Assembly: GCF_026723865.1 (NCBI RefSeq)
Contig: NZ_CP113529.1
Coordinates: 5,766,001-5,830,000 of the forward strand
Reading direction: 5' to 3'
DNA from: Mycobacterium sp. Aquia_216
GTDB lineage: Bacteria; Actinomycetota; Actinomycetes; Mycobacteriales; Mycobacteriaceae
Length of the DNA: 64,000 bases
In this document: one piece after another, positions 24,895-34,365 of the stretch
Position numbering within the stretch: position 1 is the stretch's first letter
Layout of the letters: each line of letters opens with the position of its first letter
Notes under the pieces: model-generated
What the model was told of the DNA's origin: nothing
The model's input: the letters and a program-made list of their open reading frames with translations, nothing else
Databases searched by the model: none
Made by a program: the position numbers and the translations under genes

Positions 24895-25485
24895 TGTTCT
24901 TCTCCCGAAGTCATCGACGTCAGCGCAACGCCAATATGTGGTGCGCTGCGGCTTAGAATAATGCCTTTGTCGCGATGGCATCCTGGTTTGCCTTTGAACA
25001 ACTGGACATCAGTCAGTAGACAGACAGGTAAGACGCACAGCGGTTACCGCGAAGCGACCAGCCAGACCACCGCACAGCCGCGTCTTTCCACGTCGCAACC
25101 CTAACCGGGGAGCGCGTTGGCCCACCTCGGGGCCTTACTCGACCGTCGTGTGCGGCCCGCCCGAACCTCCCCGGACACCCGGCGCCGGGGCCACCGCGAA
25201 CGTTCGCCGGGACACCGCGCGAAATCGCCTCCCGGAATCTGCTGAATGCGTATCTTCTGATTTAAATCCGGGACTTTGCTTGGCCACCAGGCGCAACGCC
25301 GACGACCGAATCTCAGCTGAGAAGAATTCGGATTGTTAACAATCCAACTTATTTGCGTGAACAAACGGCTGCGCAAAGGTTTCGGCCAGGTGAGCGACCG
25401 GGGTAAACCGCGTTTCGCGGTCGAGACGACCCCGCACCGCCCCGGACAGCTGCGGGCGAATATCGGAGTCGCATAGAGTTGTCCC
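24895..25485. other. 591-bp intergenic region, AT-richer in its right half
   Basis: No coding frame is convincing on either strand. The stretch from about 25250 to 25370 is noticeably AT-richer than its surroundings and contains the palindrome at 25330-25345, so it probably holds the promoter for the small ORF and otsA. Confidence 0.45.
25330..25345. promoter_or_regulatory. Perfect 16-bp palindrome, GGATTGTTAACAATCC
   Basis: Complete dyad symmetry with no spacer, in the AT-richer segment 140 bp upstream of the ORF that precedes otsA. Candidate operator or promoter element; no cognate regulator known. Confidence 0.45.
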
Positions 25486-25650
25486 ATGCCTACAAAATCT
25501 GACCCTGGCGAAATCGGCGATGTCGAGCCGCTGGCCGACAGCACCGCCAACCAGGCCAGGCGCGTCGTCGCCGCCTACGCGAACGACGCCGACGAGTGCC
25601 GCGTTTTCTTGTCCATGCTCGGTATTGGACCGGCGAAACTCGACGCTTAA
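25486..25650 (+). CDS. Small conserved protein, Rv3489-like (54 aa)
   Basis: ATG at 25486 opens a 54-codon frame: MPTKSDPGEIGDVEPLADS, then a helical segment RRVVAAYANDADECRVFLSMLGIGPAKLDA. The TAA at 25648-25650 is followed directly by the otsA ATG, so the two are surely co-translated. The M. tuberculosis map has a protein of this size (Rv3489) in the same place before otsA, which supports it being real. No motif suggests a function; co-regulation with trehalose synthesis is implied by the abutting arrangement. Confidence 0.75.
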   Translation: MPTKSDPGEIGDVEPLADSTANQARRVVAAYANDADECRVFLSMLGIGPAKLDA

Positions 25651-27144
25651 ATGGCTCCCCGGGGCAGCCAGAGCTCGAAGACCGCAGACTTCGGGAATGC
25701 CGACTTTGTGGTGGTCGCCAATCGCCTGCCGGTTGACTTGGAACGGCTGCCCGACGGCACCACGACCTGGAAACGCAGCCCGGGGGGATTGGTCACGGCC
25801 TTGGAGCCGTTGCTTCGCCGCCGCAGCGGGGCCTGGGTCGGCTGGCCGGGCTTGGTATCCGGGCAAGTCGACGACGAGATCGACGTCGACGACGAGCCCA
25901 TCGCTCAAGATGACCTGCAGCTTTTCCCGGTGCGCCTGTCCGCCGACGACGTCGCCCAGTACTACGAGGGTTTCTCGAACGCCACGCTGTGGCCGCTGTA
26001 TCACGACGTCATCGTCAAGCCGATCTACCACCGCGAATGGTGGGATCGCTACGTCGAGGTCAACCAGCGCTTCGCCGAAGCCACCTCCCGCGCGGCCGCC
26101 CGCGGCGCGACGGTATGGGTCCAGGACTACCAATTGCAGTTGGTCCCGACAATGCTGCGCACCCTGCGGCCCGACCTGACCATCGGCTTCTTCCTGCACA
26201 TCCCGTTCCCCCCGGTCGAGCTGTTCATGCAGCTGCCGTGGCGCACCGAGATCATCGAGGGCTTGCTCGGTGCCGACCTGGTCGGGTTTCATCTGGTCGG
26301 CGGCGCACAGAATTTCCTGTTCCTGTCCCGGCAACTGGTGGGCGCCAACACCTCCCGTGGAGCCGTCGGCGTGCGGTCGCGGTTCGGTGAGGTCGAGCTG
26401 ACGGATCGCAGGGTTCGGGTGGGTGCCTTTCCCATCTCCATCGACTCGGGCGCTCTCGACCAGACGGCACGGCATCGCGACATCCGGCGCCACGCGAAAG
26501 AAATCCGTGCGGAGTTGGGCAACCCACGCAAGATCCTGCTCGGCGTCGACCGCCTCGACTACACGAAGGGCATCGACGTTCGGCTGAAAGCCTTTTCGGA
26601 ACTGCTCGCCGAAGGGCGCATCAAACGCGACGACACGGTGCTGATCCAGCTGGCCACACCGAGCCGCGAACGCGTGGAGAGCTACCAGATTCTGCGCAAC
26701 GACATCGAACGCGAAGTCGGCCACATCAACGGCGAATACGCCGAAGTCGGCCACCCGGTGGTGCATTACATCCATCGCGCGGTTGCCCGCGACGAGCTCA
26801 TCGCGTTCTTCGTGGCCAGCGACGTCATGCTGGTCACCCCGCTGCGGGACGGGATGAACCTGGTGGCCAAGGAGTACGTCGCCTGCCGCAGTGATCTCGG
26901 CGGTGCACTCGTTCTATCCGAATTCACCGGCGCCGCAACCGAACTACGGCAGGCCTACCTGGTGAACCCACACGACCTCGAGGGCGTCAAGGACGCGATC
27001 GAGGCAGCGCTCAACCAGTCGGCTGACGAAGGGCGCCGCCGGATGCGATCCTTGCGACGCCAGGTTCTTGCTCATAACGTGGACCGCTGGGCACGGTCGT
27101 TCCTCGATGCCCTCGCCGAGGCGCATCCGCCGGGCGCGAATTAG
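25651..27144 (+). CDS. otsA: Trehalose-6-phosphate synthase OtsA (497 aa)
   Basis: GT20 glycosyltransferase that makes trehalose-6-phosphate from a nucleotide-diphosphate glucose and glucose-6-phosphate in the cytosol. The early [10 protein letters not shown] signature, [39 protein letters not shown], the [13 protein letters not shown] nucleotide-sugar loop and [14 protein letters not shown] are all intact. The length is standard for the mycobacterial enzyme. The ATG follows the previous stop with no gap. Trehalose here feeds stress protection and trehalose mycolate assembly. Confidence 0.95.
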   Translation: MAPRGSQSSKTADFGNADFVVVANRLPVDLERLPDGTTTWKRSPGGLVTALEPLLRRRSGAWVGWPGLVSGQVDDEIDVDDEPIAQDDLQLFPVRLSADDVAQYYEGFSNATLWPLYHDVIVKPIYHREWWDRYVEVNQRFAEATSRAAARGATVWVQDYQLQLVPTMLRTLRPDLTIGFFLHIPFPPVELFMQLPWRTEIIEGLLGADLVGFHLVGGAQNFLFLSRQLVGANTSRGAVGVRSRFGEVELTDRRVRVGAFPISIDSGALDQTARHRDIRRHAKEIRAELGNPRKILLGVDRLDYTKGIDVRLKAFSELLAEGRIKRDDTVLIQLATPSRERVESYQILRNDIEREVGHINGEYAEVGHPVVHYIHRAVARDELIAFFVASDVMLVTPLRDGMNLVAKEYVACRSDLGGALVLSEFTGAATELRQAYLVNPHDLEGVKDAIEAALNQSADEGRRRMRSLRRQVLAHNVDRWARSFLDALAEAHPPGAN

Positions 27145-27225
27145 CGGCGGCAGACCCATGGTGTTGCCATCAAAGCGCTGTGATACTCAATGCAGCGTGC
27201 AGGGAAGGCCCGAAGGGAGGGCACA

Positions 27226-27804
27226 GTGAAAATCCGTCGCGCGCTGGCCGCTGGAGCCGGCGTCTTCTCAGCAGTGGCAATCGGAATCGCGCTGGAGTCT
27301 GGCGAGCCGGCGCTTGCGGTCGGACCGCCGCCGGACGGCACCTACACCTACAACGAGGCCGGTGTCTCGGGGGTGACCTGGACCGTCACGACGCTGTGCG
27401 ATCAAGTAAACGGAAGCCGCTACTACAAGGACTATTCCAACCCGGATATTCAGGCGGATTTTTGTGCGCTCAACATAGTGAGCTCGACCAACCAACGGAT
27501 CACCCGGCAAGACAAGCTGCAGAACTACAGCGGGCGCGCCCGACTGGTGAGCCAACGTTGGACCTTCAAAGTAGATGTGGCCGACGGCCTTTCCTGCCCG
27601 GGCGGCGGCACCGGGCCGTCGACGGACACCTACGCATTCGACGACGGGTCGCTCACCGGCACGCACACCAGTTTGCACGGTGCCGTATGTGGCCTCGAAC
27701 CGGCGATGAGCAAGCAACCGTTCTCGCTGGTACTCAACGGGCCTCCGCCCAGTCCCATCCAGCGGTATCCGTTGCAATGCAACGACCTTGCAATGTGCTT
27801 CTAG
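27226..27804 (+). CDS. Secreted hypothetical protein, Rv3491-like (192 aa)
   Basis: GTG 27226 preceded by GGGAGG starts a signal peptide (KIRRALAAGAGVFSAVAIGIAL, cleavage near ALA-V). The mature part is a beta-rich domain with six cysteines (in TLCDQ, DFCALN, LSCPGG, AVCGLE, QCND, MCF), consistent with a disulfide-stabilised exported protein. An ATG 12 codons earlier lacks a ribosome binding site. Placement between otsA and the mce4 locus corresponds to Rv3491. Function unknown. Confidence 0.75.
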   Translation: MKIRRALAAGAGVFSAVAIGIALESGEPALAVGPPPDGTYTYNEAGVSGVTWTVTTLCDQVNGSRYYKDYSNPDIQADFCALNIVSSTNQRITRQDKLQNYSGRARLVSQRWTFKVDVADGLSCPGGGTGPSTDTYAFDDGSLTGTHTSLHGAVCGLEPAMSKQPFSLVLNGPPPSPIQRYPLQCNDLAMCF

Positions 27805-27822
27805 AAGGGCTTCGGTCTGCGA

Positions 27823-28314
27823 CTAGATCGGCGTGATGTAAGCGATCAGCCATTTGTCGCCGATCCGCTTGAAGTCCACCCGTAATCGGCTGCCGTCATA
27901 GAGCGGCTGCCGCGTCTTGTCCGTCACCGTACGGTTCAGGTAAACCATCACCGACGCCGACTCGCGCTTCGCGGACATGACCCCGACGCCGACCACGTTT
28001 GCCTGGACGACCACCTCGCGCTTCTTCGCCTCCGGGATGATCTGCGCATTGGCGCTTTTCTGAAACTCCTGGCGGTAGTCAGGGGTCAGCAGCGGATACG
28101 CCGCGGCGAGGCTACGTTCGACGGTCTGATAGTCGTAGGCGAAGACCTCGGGAATCTCCTTGGCAGCCAACTGAGGCAACAGCGCCCGGGCCGTCTGCTC
28201 GCCACGAGACTGCACCCGGTCCCAATAGAACCAGCCGGCGGCAGCGGACAACCCGACGATGCCGGCGACCAACAGCCAACCCGCGACCGCCAGCGACCAC
28301 CGGCGCCACCGCAT
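27823..28314 (-). CDS. Mce-associated membrane protein, Rv3492c-like (163 aa)
   Basis: Last gene of the mce4 transcription unit. The short basic N-terminus is followed by one transmembrane helix (about 11-32). The extracytoplasmic domain has the Mce-associated (Mas/VirB8-like) pattern: ALLPQL, YDYQTVERSLAAAYPLLTPDYRQEF, VMVYLNRTVTDKT and the closing RVDFKRIGDKWLIAYITPI. It overlaps the upstream gene by one base. Mce-associated proteins stabilise the Mce transporter; M. tuberculosis Omam-type proteins do so for Mce1 and Mce4 (family knowledge). Confidence 0.85.
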   Translation of the reverse strand: MRWRRWSLAVAGWLLVAGIVGLSAAAGWFYWDRVQSRGEQTARALLPQLAAKEIPEVFAYDYQTVERSLAAAYPLLTPDYRQEFQKSANAQIIPEAKKREVVVQANVVGVGVMSAKRESASVMVYLNRTVTDKTRQPLYDGSRLRVDFKRIGDKWLIAYITPI

Positions 28315-29021
28315 CAGTTGCCCCCGTCCGGATACTTCAGGTCGTATCCGGTCATCTGCCCCCGCTCGTCCTCATGCACGATGACCCGCAGCCGATACGG
28401 CATGGATGGCTTGTGGACTCCGTCGATGTCGGCCACGGTGACGCGCACCGACACCAGAACCGACGCGTTGTCGGTGACTGAATCGATGGCCTCGAGAGCG
28501 GCGCCGTTGATGACGGTTTCCGATGTCGCGTTGGTGGAGCGGAACAGGCCTTTGAGGTTCTCGATGTTGTTGTTGGCGCCCAGCATTCCGCGCAGCGGGC
28601 CGCTGGTGCCGTTGTAGAACCGGTTCACGCTCTCGTCGATGTTGTCCTGCTTGTAGCTGAACATGTTGACCACAGTCTGCGTGGCGGTGTCGACGAAGCG
28701 CTGATCACGGGCTTGCGCCGCTTGGGCGTGCCGATGCTGGACGACCAGGATGGCCAGGCAAGCGGCCAGGCCGCCCAATGCCAACAGCGCGGCGGCTGCC
28801 GAGATCCATCTGACCAGGACGCGGTGCGGCTGCCGCCGTGGCGGGGGCTTGACGGCCTTGGGGGTTTTGACGCGCTTGGCCGGGTGCTTCTGCTCGGTTG
28901 GGACGTCGGCCTGGACGGTAGTTGCCGCGCCCGACGCACCCTTCGCCGGGCCCGCCGGACGCGATGCCCGCCGGCGAACGCGTTGCGTCGAGGATCGCTC
29001 CTCATCAACGGGAGAAGCCAC
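28314..29021 (-). CDS. Mce-associated membrane protein, Rv3493c-like (235 aa)
   Basis: A long basic, disordered cytosolic N-terminus (about 1-70, RRRASRPAG ... KPPPRRQP) precedes one transmembrane helix (about 73-95) and a VirB8-like domain resembling the neighbouring Mce-associated protein (QTVVNMFSYKQDNIDESVNRFYNGTSGPLRGML ... YRLRVIVHEDERGQMTGYDLKYPDGGN). The GTG start shares one base with the mce4F stop (TAGTG), a coupled arrangement. Periplasmic accessory of the Mce4 complex. Confidence 0.85.
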   Translation of the reverse strand: MASPVDEERSSTQRVRRRASRPAGPAKGASGAATTVQADVPTEQKHPAKRVKTPKAVKPPPRRQPHRVLVRWISAAAALLALGGLAACLAILVVQHRHAQAAQARDQRFVDTATQTVVNMFSYKQDNIDESVNRFYNGTSGPLRGMLGANNNIENLKGLFRSTNATSETVINGAALEAIDSVTDNASVLVSVRVTVADIDGVHKPSMPYRLRVIVHEDERGQMTGYDLKYPDGGN

Positions 29022-30679
29022 TACATCGGCCTTGGATCAAGCATGAGGTCCACCCAATTCTCGGCGCTGGAAGCGCCGTTCGCGCCGGACGCGAAAATAC
29101 CAGTGCCGCCTGCCGGGTCCCTGAAGGCTCCGGTGGTTTGGTCGTAGGTGGTGTAGGCCGGGCCGCTGGCCTGCGGTTGCGGGCCGGCCGGCGGTGGCGG
29201 CAGCCACTTCGGATACGGGATCTGCGGCGGCACCGGCGGGACTCCTGGCGGCATCCACGACGGGTTGCCCGGCGGCGGCCCGCTGTCGTTGGGTGGCGGC
29301 GGGTCGAACGCCGGCTGACGCGGCACCGGCCCGGGACCGGGCACTACGCCGGGTGGGGGCGGCCCCGCGATGGGTACACCCGGATCAGGATCAGCGCCCG
29401 GTGGGATATACGGAAACTTGTTGGGCGGCAGCGTGTTCAGGCCATTTGTTTCCGGCGTGTTGTACGGAACCGGCGGCCCGCGCCAGGGATTGCGACCAAC
29501 CGGCACATAGCCTTTCGGGTCACGACACAGCTCAATCGTCGGTGCCCGTTTGCCGGGGAATTCCTGGCACGGATAGTTCCGGGCGCCGCGCACGGTACTG
29601 GGATCGTTCTGAGCGACCTTGCAGTACATGTCCCTCGGGAGCTCACGCACCGTCTCATCGGCAGGTGTCCGCATCAACGGCGGCGGCAGGAAACCTACCG
29701 CACACGGCGGCGGGTCGTTGAGGTCGAGCTTGAAGTCCAGCTTGCCGCCCTCGTCGAGAGGAGGACCACCCGCCATCGTGATGATCGCGGCGAACAAGGC
29801 CGGCAGAACCACCAGCAGTTGTTCGATCGACTTGTGGTAGATCACGCCGACCCGGCCCAGGTTCGCCAGGCTGGCGGCCAGCGCCGGGAAAGAGGGGCGG
29901 ATACCGGAGAACGCGGTACTGGCCTCGTCCGCCGCGCCGGGGGCGTTCGCCAACGTCGAGCGAAGCTGCGGGTCGGCCTGGTGCACCTCAGAGGTGAACC
30001 GCGCCAGCCCATCTGACAGCGACTTGATATCAGCGCCGGCACGAATCTGGGATTCCAGGAACGGACCCGCCTGGTCGATCAGCTGTGCGACTTGCGGATA
30101 GTTGGTGTTGGCCTCGTCGACCAGCAACCGGGCCGACTCGATCAACCGGGCCAGCTCGGGTCCGGAGCCGTTGGCGGCGATGAACGTCTCGTGTAGCAGT
30201 TCCTTCAACCGGGTGTCGCCGAGGCTGTTGACCAGCGTCTCCGCCCGCTTCAGCAAGTCGGCGACATCTTGACCGATCCGGGTGTTCGCCCGATCGATCC
30301 GAGATCCGTTGTGCAACTTGGCCGATGCCGGATGACTTGGCGGCACCAGGTCGATGTACTGCTCACCGACGGCCGACACACTCTTGACGGTGGCGGTGAC
30401 GTTCGACGGGATGGGTGTGCCGCTGTTGAGTCGCATTCCGGCGGTAACGCCGCTGGAATTCAAGGTCACTGACTCGACTCGGCCGACCGCGACGCCACGG
30501 TAGGTGACGTTGCCGTTCTTGTACAGACCGCCTCCGGCGACGAAGTCGGCTGTCACTGCGTAGGTCCCGATGCCGAACGTAGCCGGCAGCCGCAGGTAGT
30601 AAATCGACATGATGATCAGCGTGATGGCGGTGATCACCGCGAATATGGCGAGCTGAATTTTGGTCAGTCTGTCTATCAT
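29021..30679 (-). CDS. mce4F: Mce4F, Mce-family lipid-transfer subunit (552 aa)
   Basis: N-terminal transmembrane helix (about 7-30) and MCE domain (about 38-115: YAVTADFVAGGGLYKNGNVTYRGVAVGRVES). A long helical barrel-forming region runs to about 300, then a Pro/Gly-rich tail of roughly 220 residues ending near ENWVDLMLDPRP. The Cys-containing segments MYCKVAQND and YPCQEFPG are the conserved Mce-F C-terminal piece. Mce4A-F assemble into the hexameric tunnel for sterol import. Sixth mce gene in order; 12 bp separate it from mce4E. Confidence 0.92.
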   Translation of the reverse strand: MIDRLTKIQLAIFAVITAITLIIMSIYYLRLPATFGIGTYAVTADFVAGGGLYKNGNVTYRGVAVGRVESVTLNSSGVTAGMRLNSGTPIPSNVTATVKSVSAVGEQYIDLVPPSHPASAKLHNGSRIDRANTRIGQDVADLLKRAETLVNSLGDTRLKELLHETFIAANGSGPELARLIESARLLVDEANTNYPQVAQLIDQAGPFLESQIRAGADIKSLSDGLARFTSEVHQADPQLRSTLANAPGAADEASTAFSGIRPSFPALAASLANLGRVGVIYHKSIEQLLVVLPALFAAIITMAGGPPLDEGGKLDFKLDLNDPPPCAVGFLPPPLMRTPADETVRELPRDMYCKVAQNDPSTVRGARNYPCQEFPGKRAPTIELCRDPKGYVPVGRNPWRGPPVPYNTPETNGLNTLPPNKFPYIPPGADPDPGVPIAGPPPPGVVPGPGPVPRQPAFDPPPPNDSGPPPGNPSWMPPGVPPVPPQIPYPKWLPPPPAGPQPQASGPAYTTYDQTTGAFRDPAGGTGIFASGANGASSAENWVDLMLDPRPM

Positions 30680-30691
30680 CTGCGCCGCCCC

Positions 30692-31849
30692 TTATTGTCC
30701 GGACGCCGTACCGGGCGGAATCTTGAACGGATCGGCCGCCTGTCCAGACAGGTTGGCCAGTTCGCCGGTCAAGAAGTCGGGCGCGTTGAGAATCTCACCC
30801 ATGTGCATCATGTTGGGATCAAGTGCATACGAGGTGGTGAAGAATGTCTCACCGATCCGGCGCAAGGTGAGGTCGAAGGTGGTGAACACGTTGAGGTAGT
30901 CGCCACGCACGGCCTGTTTGATGCCGTAGTTGGGGAAGGGGAACGTCAACAATATCTGCAGCGAGGTGACCAAATTCTTCCGGTTGTCGTTGAGGGCTTT
31001 CACGACCGAATACAGGGCCTTGAGGTCTTCGGCGAAGTCCACCTTGGTTTTTGACAACACGTTCGAGGTCACCGTCGCGAGCTTCTTCAGCGCGGCGAAC
31101 GCGTCAACGATGTGGTCCCGATTCTTGTTGAGTACGCGCAGCGCTTCAGGCAGCGTGTCCAGCGCCCGGGCCAGGTTGTCCTTGTCGCGCGCCAGCGTCG
31201 CGGAGAATCGGTTCAAGCCTTCGGCCGCGTTGATGATGTCGCCGATCTGTCGATTGAGTCCCGCAGTCAGCTCAGACAATCGGGGGATCAGGTCGACGAA
31301 CTGGCTTTGCCGGCCCGCGAAGGCCTGGTAGGTCTCATCGGTGATCTCGCCCAGCGCACCGATATTGCCCTTGTTGACCACTACACCGAGGGCGGAAAAC
31401 ACTTCTTCGGTGGTGGGAAACCGGCCCGTGTTGGCCTCGGCGATCTTCGACCCGTTCACCAGCCTGCCGGTCGCCGGCTTATCCTTCGGGGCGGCCAAAT
31501 CGATGTGCAACGAACCCAGCAATGACGTCTGGGCGACCGTCGCGATCGCATTGGCCGGCAACACCACACTTTTCTCCAGCGCCAATTTCACTGCGGCATA
31601 GAAGGATCCGTCAGACCGTTGCTCAGCCGAAATACCAGAGACACTGCCGACCGTGACATCGTCGACCATGACCGGTGAGTTCTGCGGCAACGTCGCCACG
31701 TCGGGCATTTCGACGGTGATCGTGTAGGCACCACTGCCATGCCCGGCGGTACCGGGCATCGATAGGGAGTTCAGGCCGCCGAACTGACAACCAGCGAGCA
31801 GCACGCTGCCCGCCGCCAAAGCACTGCCGCGCAACATGATTCGCCTCAT
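30692..31849 (-). CDS. lprN: Mce4E (LprN), lipoprotein subunit (385 aa)
   Basis: The only lipid-anchored Mce subunit: signal peptide RIMLRGSALAAGSVLLAGC with the lipobox cysteine at about residue 24. The MCE domain follows (YTITVEMPDVATLPQNSPVMVDDVTVGSVS) and then the long helical domain. ATG 31849 overlaps the mce4D stop by 4 bp (ATGA). A longer in-frame extension upstream is rejected because it would hide the lipobox. Corresponds to Rv3495c. Confidence 0.92.
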   Translation of the reverse strand: MRRIMLRGSALAAGSVLLAGCQFGGLNSLSMPGTAGHGSGAYTITVEMPDVATLPQNSPVMVDDVTVGSVSGISAEQRSDGSFYAAVKLALEKSVVLPANAIATVAQTSLLGSLHIDLAAPKDKPATGRLVNGSKIAEANTGRFPTTEEVFSALGVVVNKGNIGALGEITDETYQAFAGRQSQFVDLIPRLSELTAGLNRQIGDIINAAEGLNRFSATLARDKDNLARALDTLPEALRVLNKNRDHIVDAFAALKKLATVTSNVLSKTKVDFAEDLKALYSVVKALNDNRKNLVTSLQILLTFPFPNYGIKQAVRGDYLNVFTTFDLTLRRIGETFFTTSYALDPNMMHMGEILNAPDFLTGELANLSGQAADPFKIPPGTASGQ

Positions 31850-33288
31850 CCGCCTGCCCCCTGGCCGTTCTGCAGCCCGGCCGAAGGCCCCTGGACCGGC
31901 GCGGGACCCGGCAGCGGGCCGAACGCGGACCCGGGGGCGGGGCCTGGGGCAGGCGCGGGGTTTCCCGCCGGGGGCCCCGGCTGCGGACCGGCCTGGGGGG
32001 CGGTCGGCACCAGCAGGGCTTGCAGATCCGCCGGATTCTGGGTGGGAGCCCGCGGAGCCCCTTGCGCGGGTATCCACGTCAGCTGCGGAATCGGCGTCTG
32101 CGCCTTGGCCTCGGTGGCAGGAGTGTCGTAGATGATCTGGCCCTTGTACGCCGTGATCGTGTTGAGCGGGTGGAACATAACCGGCGGATAATTGACCGCC
32201 AGCCGGCGCAGCACCGGCCCCAGCCGCTCACGGCAGAGTTCGGCGCGGCGGTAATAGTCAGGTGCTCTCGGCCCGGCGGCGGTTTCGAAGGAACCGCCAC
32301 AGATAAATTGCACCGGGTTGGCGAATTCAGGTATCGACAACAAGCCGTTCAGCGTGCCCTGCGCCGGGTCATAGATGTTGTAGAAGTTTGCGATACCGGG
32401 GCCCGCGACGTGCAGCACCTGCTCGATGTTGTCGCTCTGGTCGCTCAACGTCTTGGCGAAGTCGTTGAGCTGGTTGACGGTATCGACCAACGTCGAGTTG
32501 TTTTCGTGCAGGAATCCGCGGATGTCCGAGAGCGCCTTATTGAGAGTGCCGAGCGTCCCGTCGAGATGGCGTGAGCTGTCGGCGAGCACCTGCGATACCG
32601 AAGCGACGTTCCCGGCGAACTGCACGATCTGTTCGTTGCTCGCCGACAATGCGTTGACCAGAACCTGCAAGTTCTTGACCGTACCGAAGATGTCGCCGCG
32701 TGAATCCCCCAGTCGCCCGGCGATTTGCGAGAGTTCACGCAACGCGTTGTGGAACGACTCACCCTTGCCGTCGAACGTGTCCGCGGCCTGGTTGATGGCC
32801 GCGCCCAACGGCCCCTGCATCGATCCGGCCGTCGGACCCAGCGAGACAGCCAGTTGAGTCAGCGCCTCCTTGACCTCGTCCCATTCCACCGGCACCGCGG
32901 TGCGGGTCAGGTCGATGCTGCCGCCATCCGGCAGCACCGCTCCGCCGCTGTATGTCGGAGTGAGCTGAATGAAGCGGGCCGACACCAGGTTTGGCGACAT
33001 GATGACCGCCTTGGCATCCTTCGGGATCTTCACTTCGTCGGAGACCGACATGGTGATCTTGACGTCGGAAGGTCGCGGTTCGATCGAGTCGATCGTGCCT
33101 ACCGGGACCCCAAGGATGCGGACCTGATCTCCGGGGTACAGCCCGACCGCGGAGGTGAAGTAGCCGACGACTTTTCGGCCACCGCCGTTGGCCGAAGACA
33201 GTGCGTACACCCCGCCGATCAGCACCGCGACCAGCGCGATGAGGGTAATGTTGCGCAGCCCCCGGCCGCCGAAAGTCCGCTTAATCAT
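31846..33288 (-). CDS. mce4D: Mce4D, Mce-family subunit (480 aa)
   Basis: N-terminal transmembrane helix (about 10-30), MCE domain (VVGYFTSAVGLYPGDQVRILGVPVGTIDSIEP), helical barrel segment with regularly spaced NxVxxL-type heptads, and a Pro/Gly/Ala-rich C-terminus (about 400-480: PQAGPQPGPPAGNPAPAPGP). ATG 33288 is preferred over TTG 33291. The C-terminal tail is compositionally extreme, as in other MceD proteins. Confidence 0.92.
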   Translation of the reverse strand: MIKRTFGGRGLRNITLIALVAVLIGGVYALSSANGGGRKVVGYFTSAVGLYPGDQVRILGVPVGTIDSIEPRPSDVKITMSVSDEVKIPKDAKAVIMSPNLVSARFIQLTPTYSGGAVLPDGGSIDLTRTAVPVEWDEVKEALTQLAVSLGPTAGSMQGPLGAAINQAADTFDGKGESFHNALRELSQIAGRLGDSRGDIFGTVKNLQVLVNALSASNEQIVQFAGNVASVSQVLADSSRHLDGTLGTLNKALSDIRGFLHENNSTLVDTVNQLNDFAKTLSDQSDNIEQVLHVAGPGIANFYNIYDPAQGTLNGLLSIPEFANPVQFICGGSFETAAGPRAPDYYRRAELCRERLGPVLRRLAVNYPPVMFHPLNTITAYKGQIIYDTPATEAKAQTPIPQLTWIPAQGAPRAPTQNPADLQALLVPTAPQAGPQPGPPAGNPAPAPGPAPGSAFGPLPGPAPVQGPSAGLQNGQGAGG

Positions 33289-33300
33289 CAAGGTTCCGCA

Positions 33301-34365
33301 TCATGGTGACTTCGGCCTGATGACCCAGCGTTCCTGGATCAACCCGCGCAGGTAGTCGGCGAGGCTGGCCGGCAGCTTGCCCGGCTGATAGAAGACGTCG
33401 AACATCGCAGCCAGCAGCGGCGCCGGGATAACGCCGTACACGTTGACGTTGAATCCGGGTCCTGACCCGACAACCTCGCCGAGTTCGGTCGCATAGGTTG
33501 GCAGCCGCTTGAGGGCCTCGGTGATGTAGTCGCGGCGCTCATTGAGATTGCTCAGCACGTCATTGAGCTTGCTCAGTGCGGGGCCGAATTCCTTGCGGTT
33601 GTCGGCGACGAAGCCGGAGATCTGGGTCGAGACATCGCTTATGCCCCCGATCAATTGGGCCAGCGCGGCGCGTCGCTCGTCGAGCGCGGCGAACAACTGG
33701 TTACCGTCGTCGACCAACTTGTTGACCTGATCGGCTCGCTGCGACAGCACGCCCGTCACCGATTTCGCATGGGCCAGCAGGCCTTGCAGAGCTTCGTCAC
33801 GGCGGTTCAGGGTGCGCGACAGCGATGCCACTCCGTCCAGCGCGCCGCGTAGCTCAGGGGTGGCATCGTGCAGGGTGTCGGTGAGGACGTTCAAGGCTTG
33901 TTCGAACTGCGGTTTGTTCAGGTTGTTCGCGTTTTGACCCAAATCTTCGAGCGCGCCGGCCAGCGTGTACGGCGTCGTCGTCCGGCTCAGGGGAATGGTG
34001 GTCGCCTTGCCGTGACCCGCCGGAGTCACCGCAATGGAGCGCTCACCGAGGATGGTGTCGGTGCGGATCGCGGCCAGTGATTGGTCACCGACCGTGACGT
34101 GCCGGTCGACGGAAAAGGTCACCTTGGCGCTGTCGCCGGCCAGACCGACCGACTGCACCTTGCCGACCTTGAAGCCCGACACGTAGACGGCGTTGCCGGG
34201 CGAGATGCCGCCGGCGTCGGTGAAGTAAGCGTCGTACGTCTTTCCCTGTGGGTAGAACGGCAAACTGGAGTAGCCGAAGGCGATCAACACGACACAGATC
34301 ACCAACACCACGCCGAATACCCCGGTGCGCAGCGGGTCGCGTTCGTGCTTTGGATTACTTGACAA
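33301..34365 (-). CDS. mce4C: Mce4C, Mce-family subunit (354 aa)
   Basis: Transmembrane helix about 15-33, MCE domain (YDAYFTDAGGISPGNAVYVSGFKVGKVQSVGL), then helical domain with ISGFVADNRKEFGPALSKLNDVL and the conserved end FIQERW-type motif (LIQERWVIRPKSP). The start is TTG 34365, which overlaps the mce4B 3' end by 11 bp. No later start preserves the charged KHERDPLRTG segment conserved in Mce4C. Confidence 0.92.
   Translation of the reverse strand: MSSNPKHERDPLRTGVFGVVLVICVVLIAFGYSSLPFYPQGKTYDAYFTDAGGISPGNAVYVSGFKVGKVQSVGLAGDSAKVTFSVDRHVTVGDQSLAAIRTDTILGERSIAVTPAGHGKATTIPLSRTTTPYTLAGALEDLGQNANNLNKPQFEQALNVLTDTLHDATPELRGALDGVASLSRTLNRRDEALQGLLAHAKSVTGVLSQRADQVNKLVDDGNQLFAALDERRAALAQLIGGISDVSTQISGFVADNRKEFGPALSKLNDVLSNLNERRDYITEALKRLPTYATELGEVVGSGPGFNVNVYGVIPAPLLAAMFDVFYQPGKLPASLADYLRGLIQERWVIRPKSP

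Noticed and set aside
25336..26775. 479-codon minus-strand open frame
   Set aside because: Antisense to otsA, whose GT20 motifs are complete. No domain recognisable in the minus frame.
31850..32077. Longer N-terminus for Mce4E
   Set aside because: It would add 76 Pro/Arg-rich residues translated from the mce4D 3' end and bury the lipobox.
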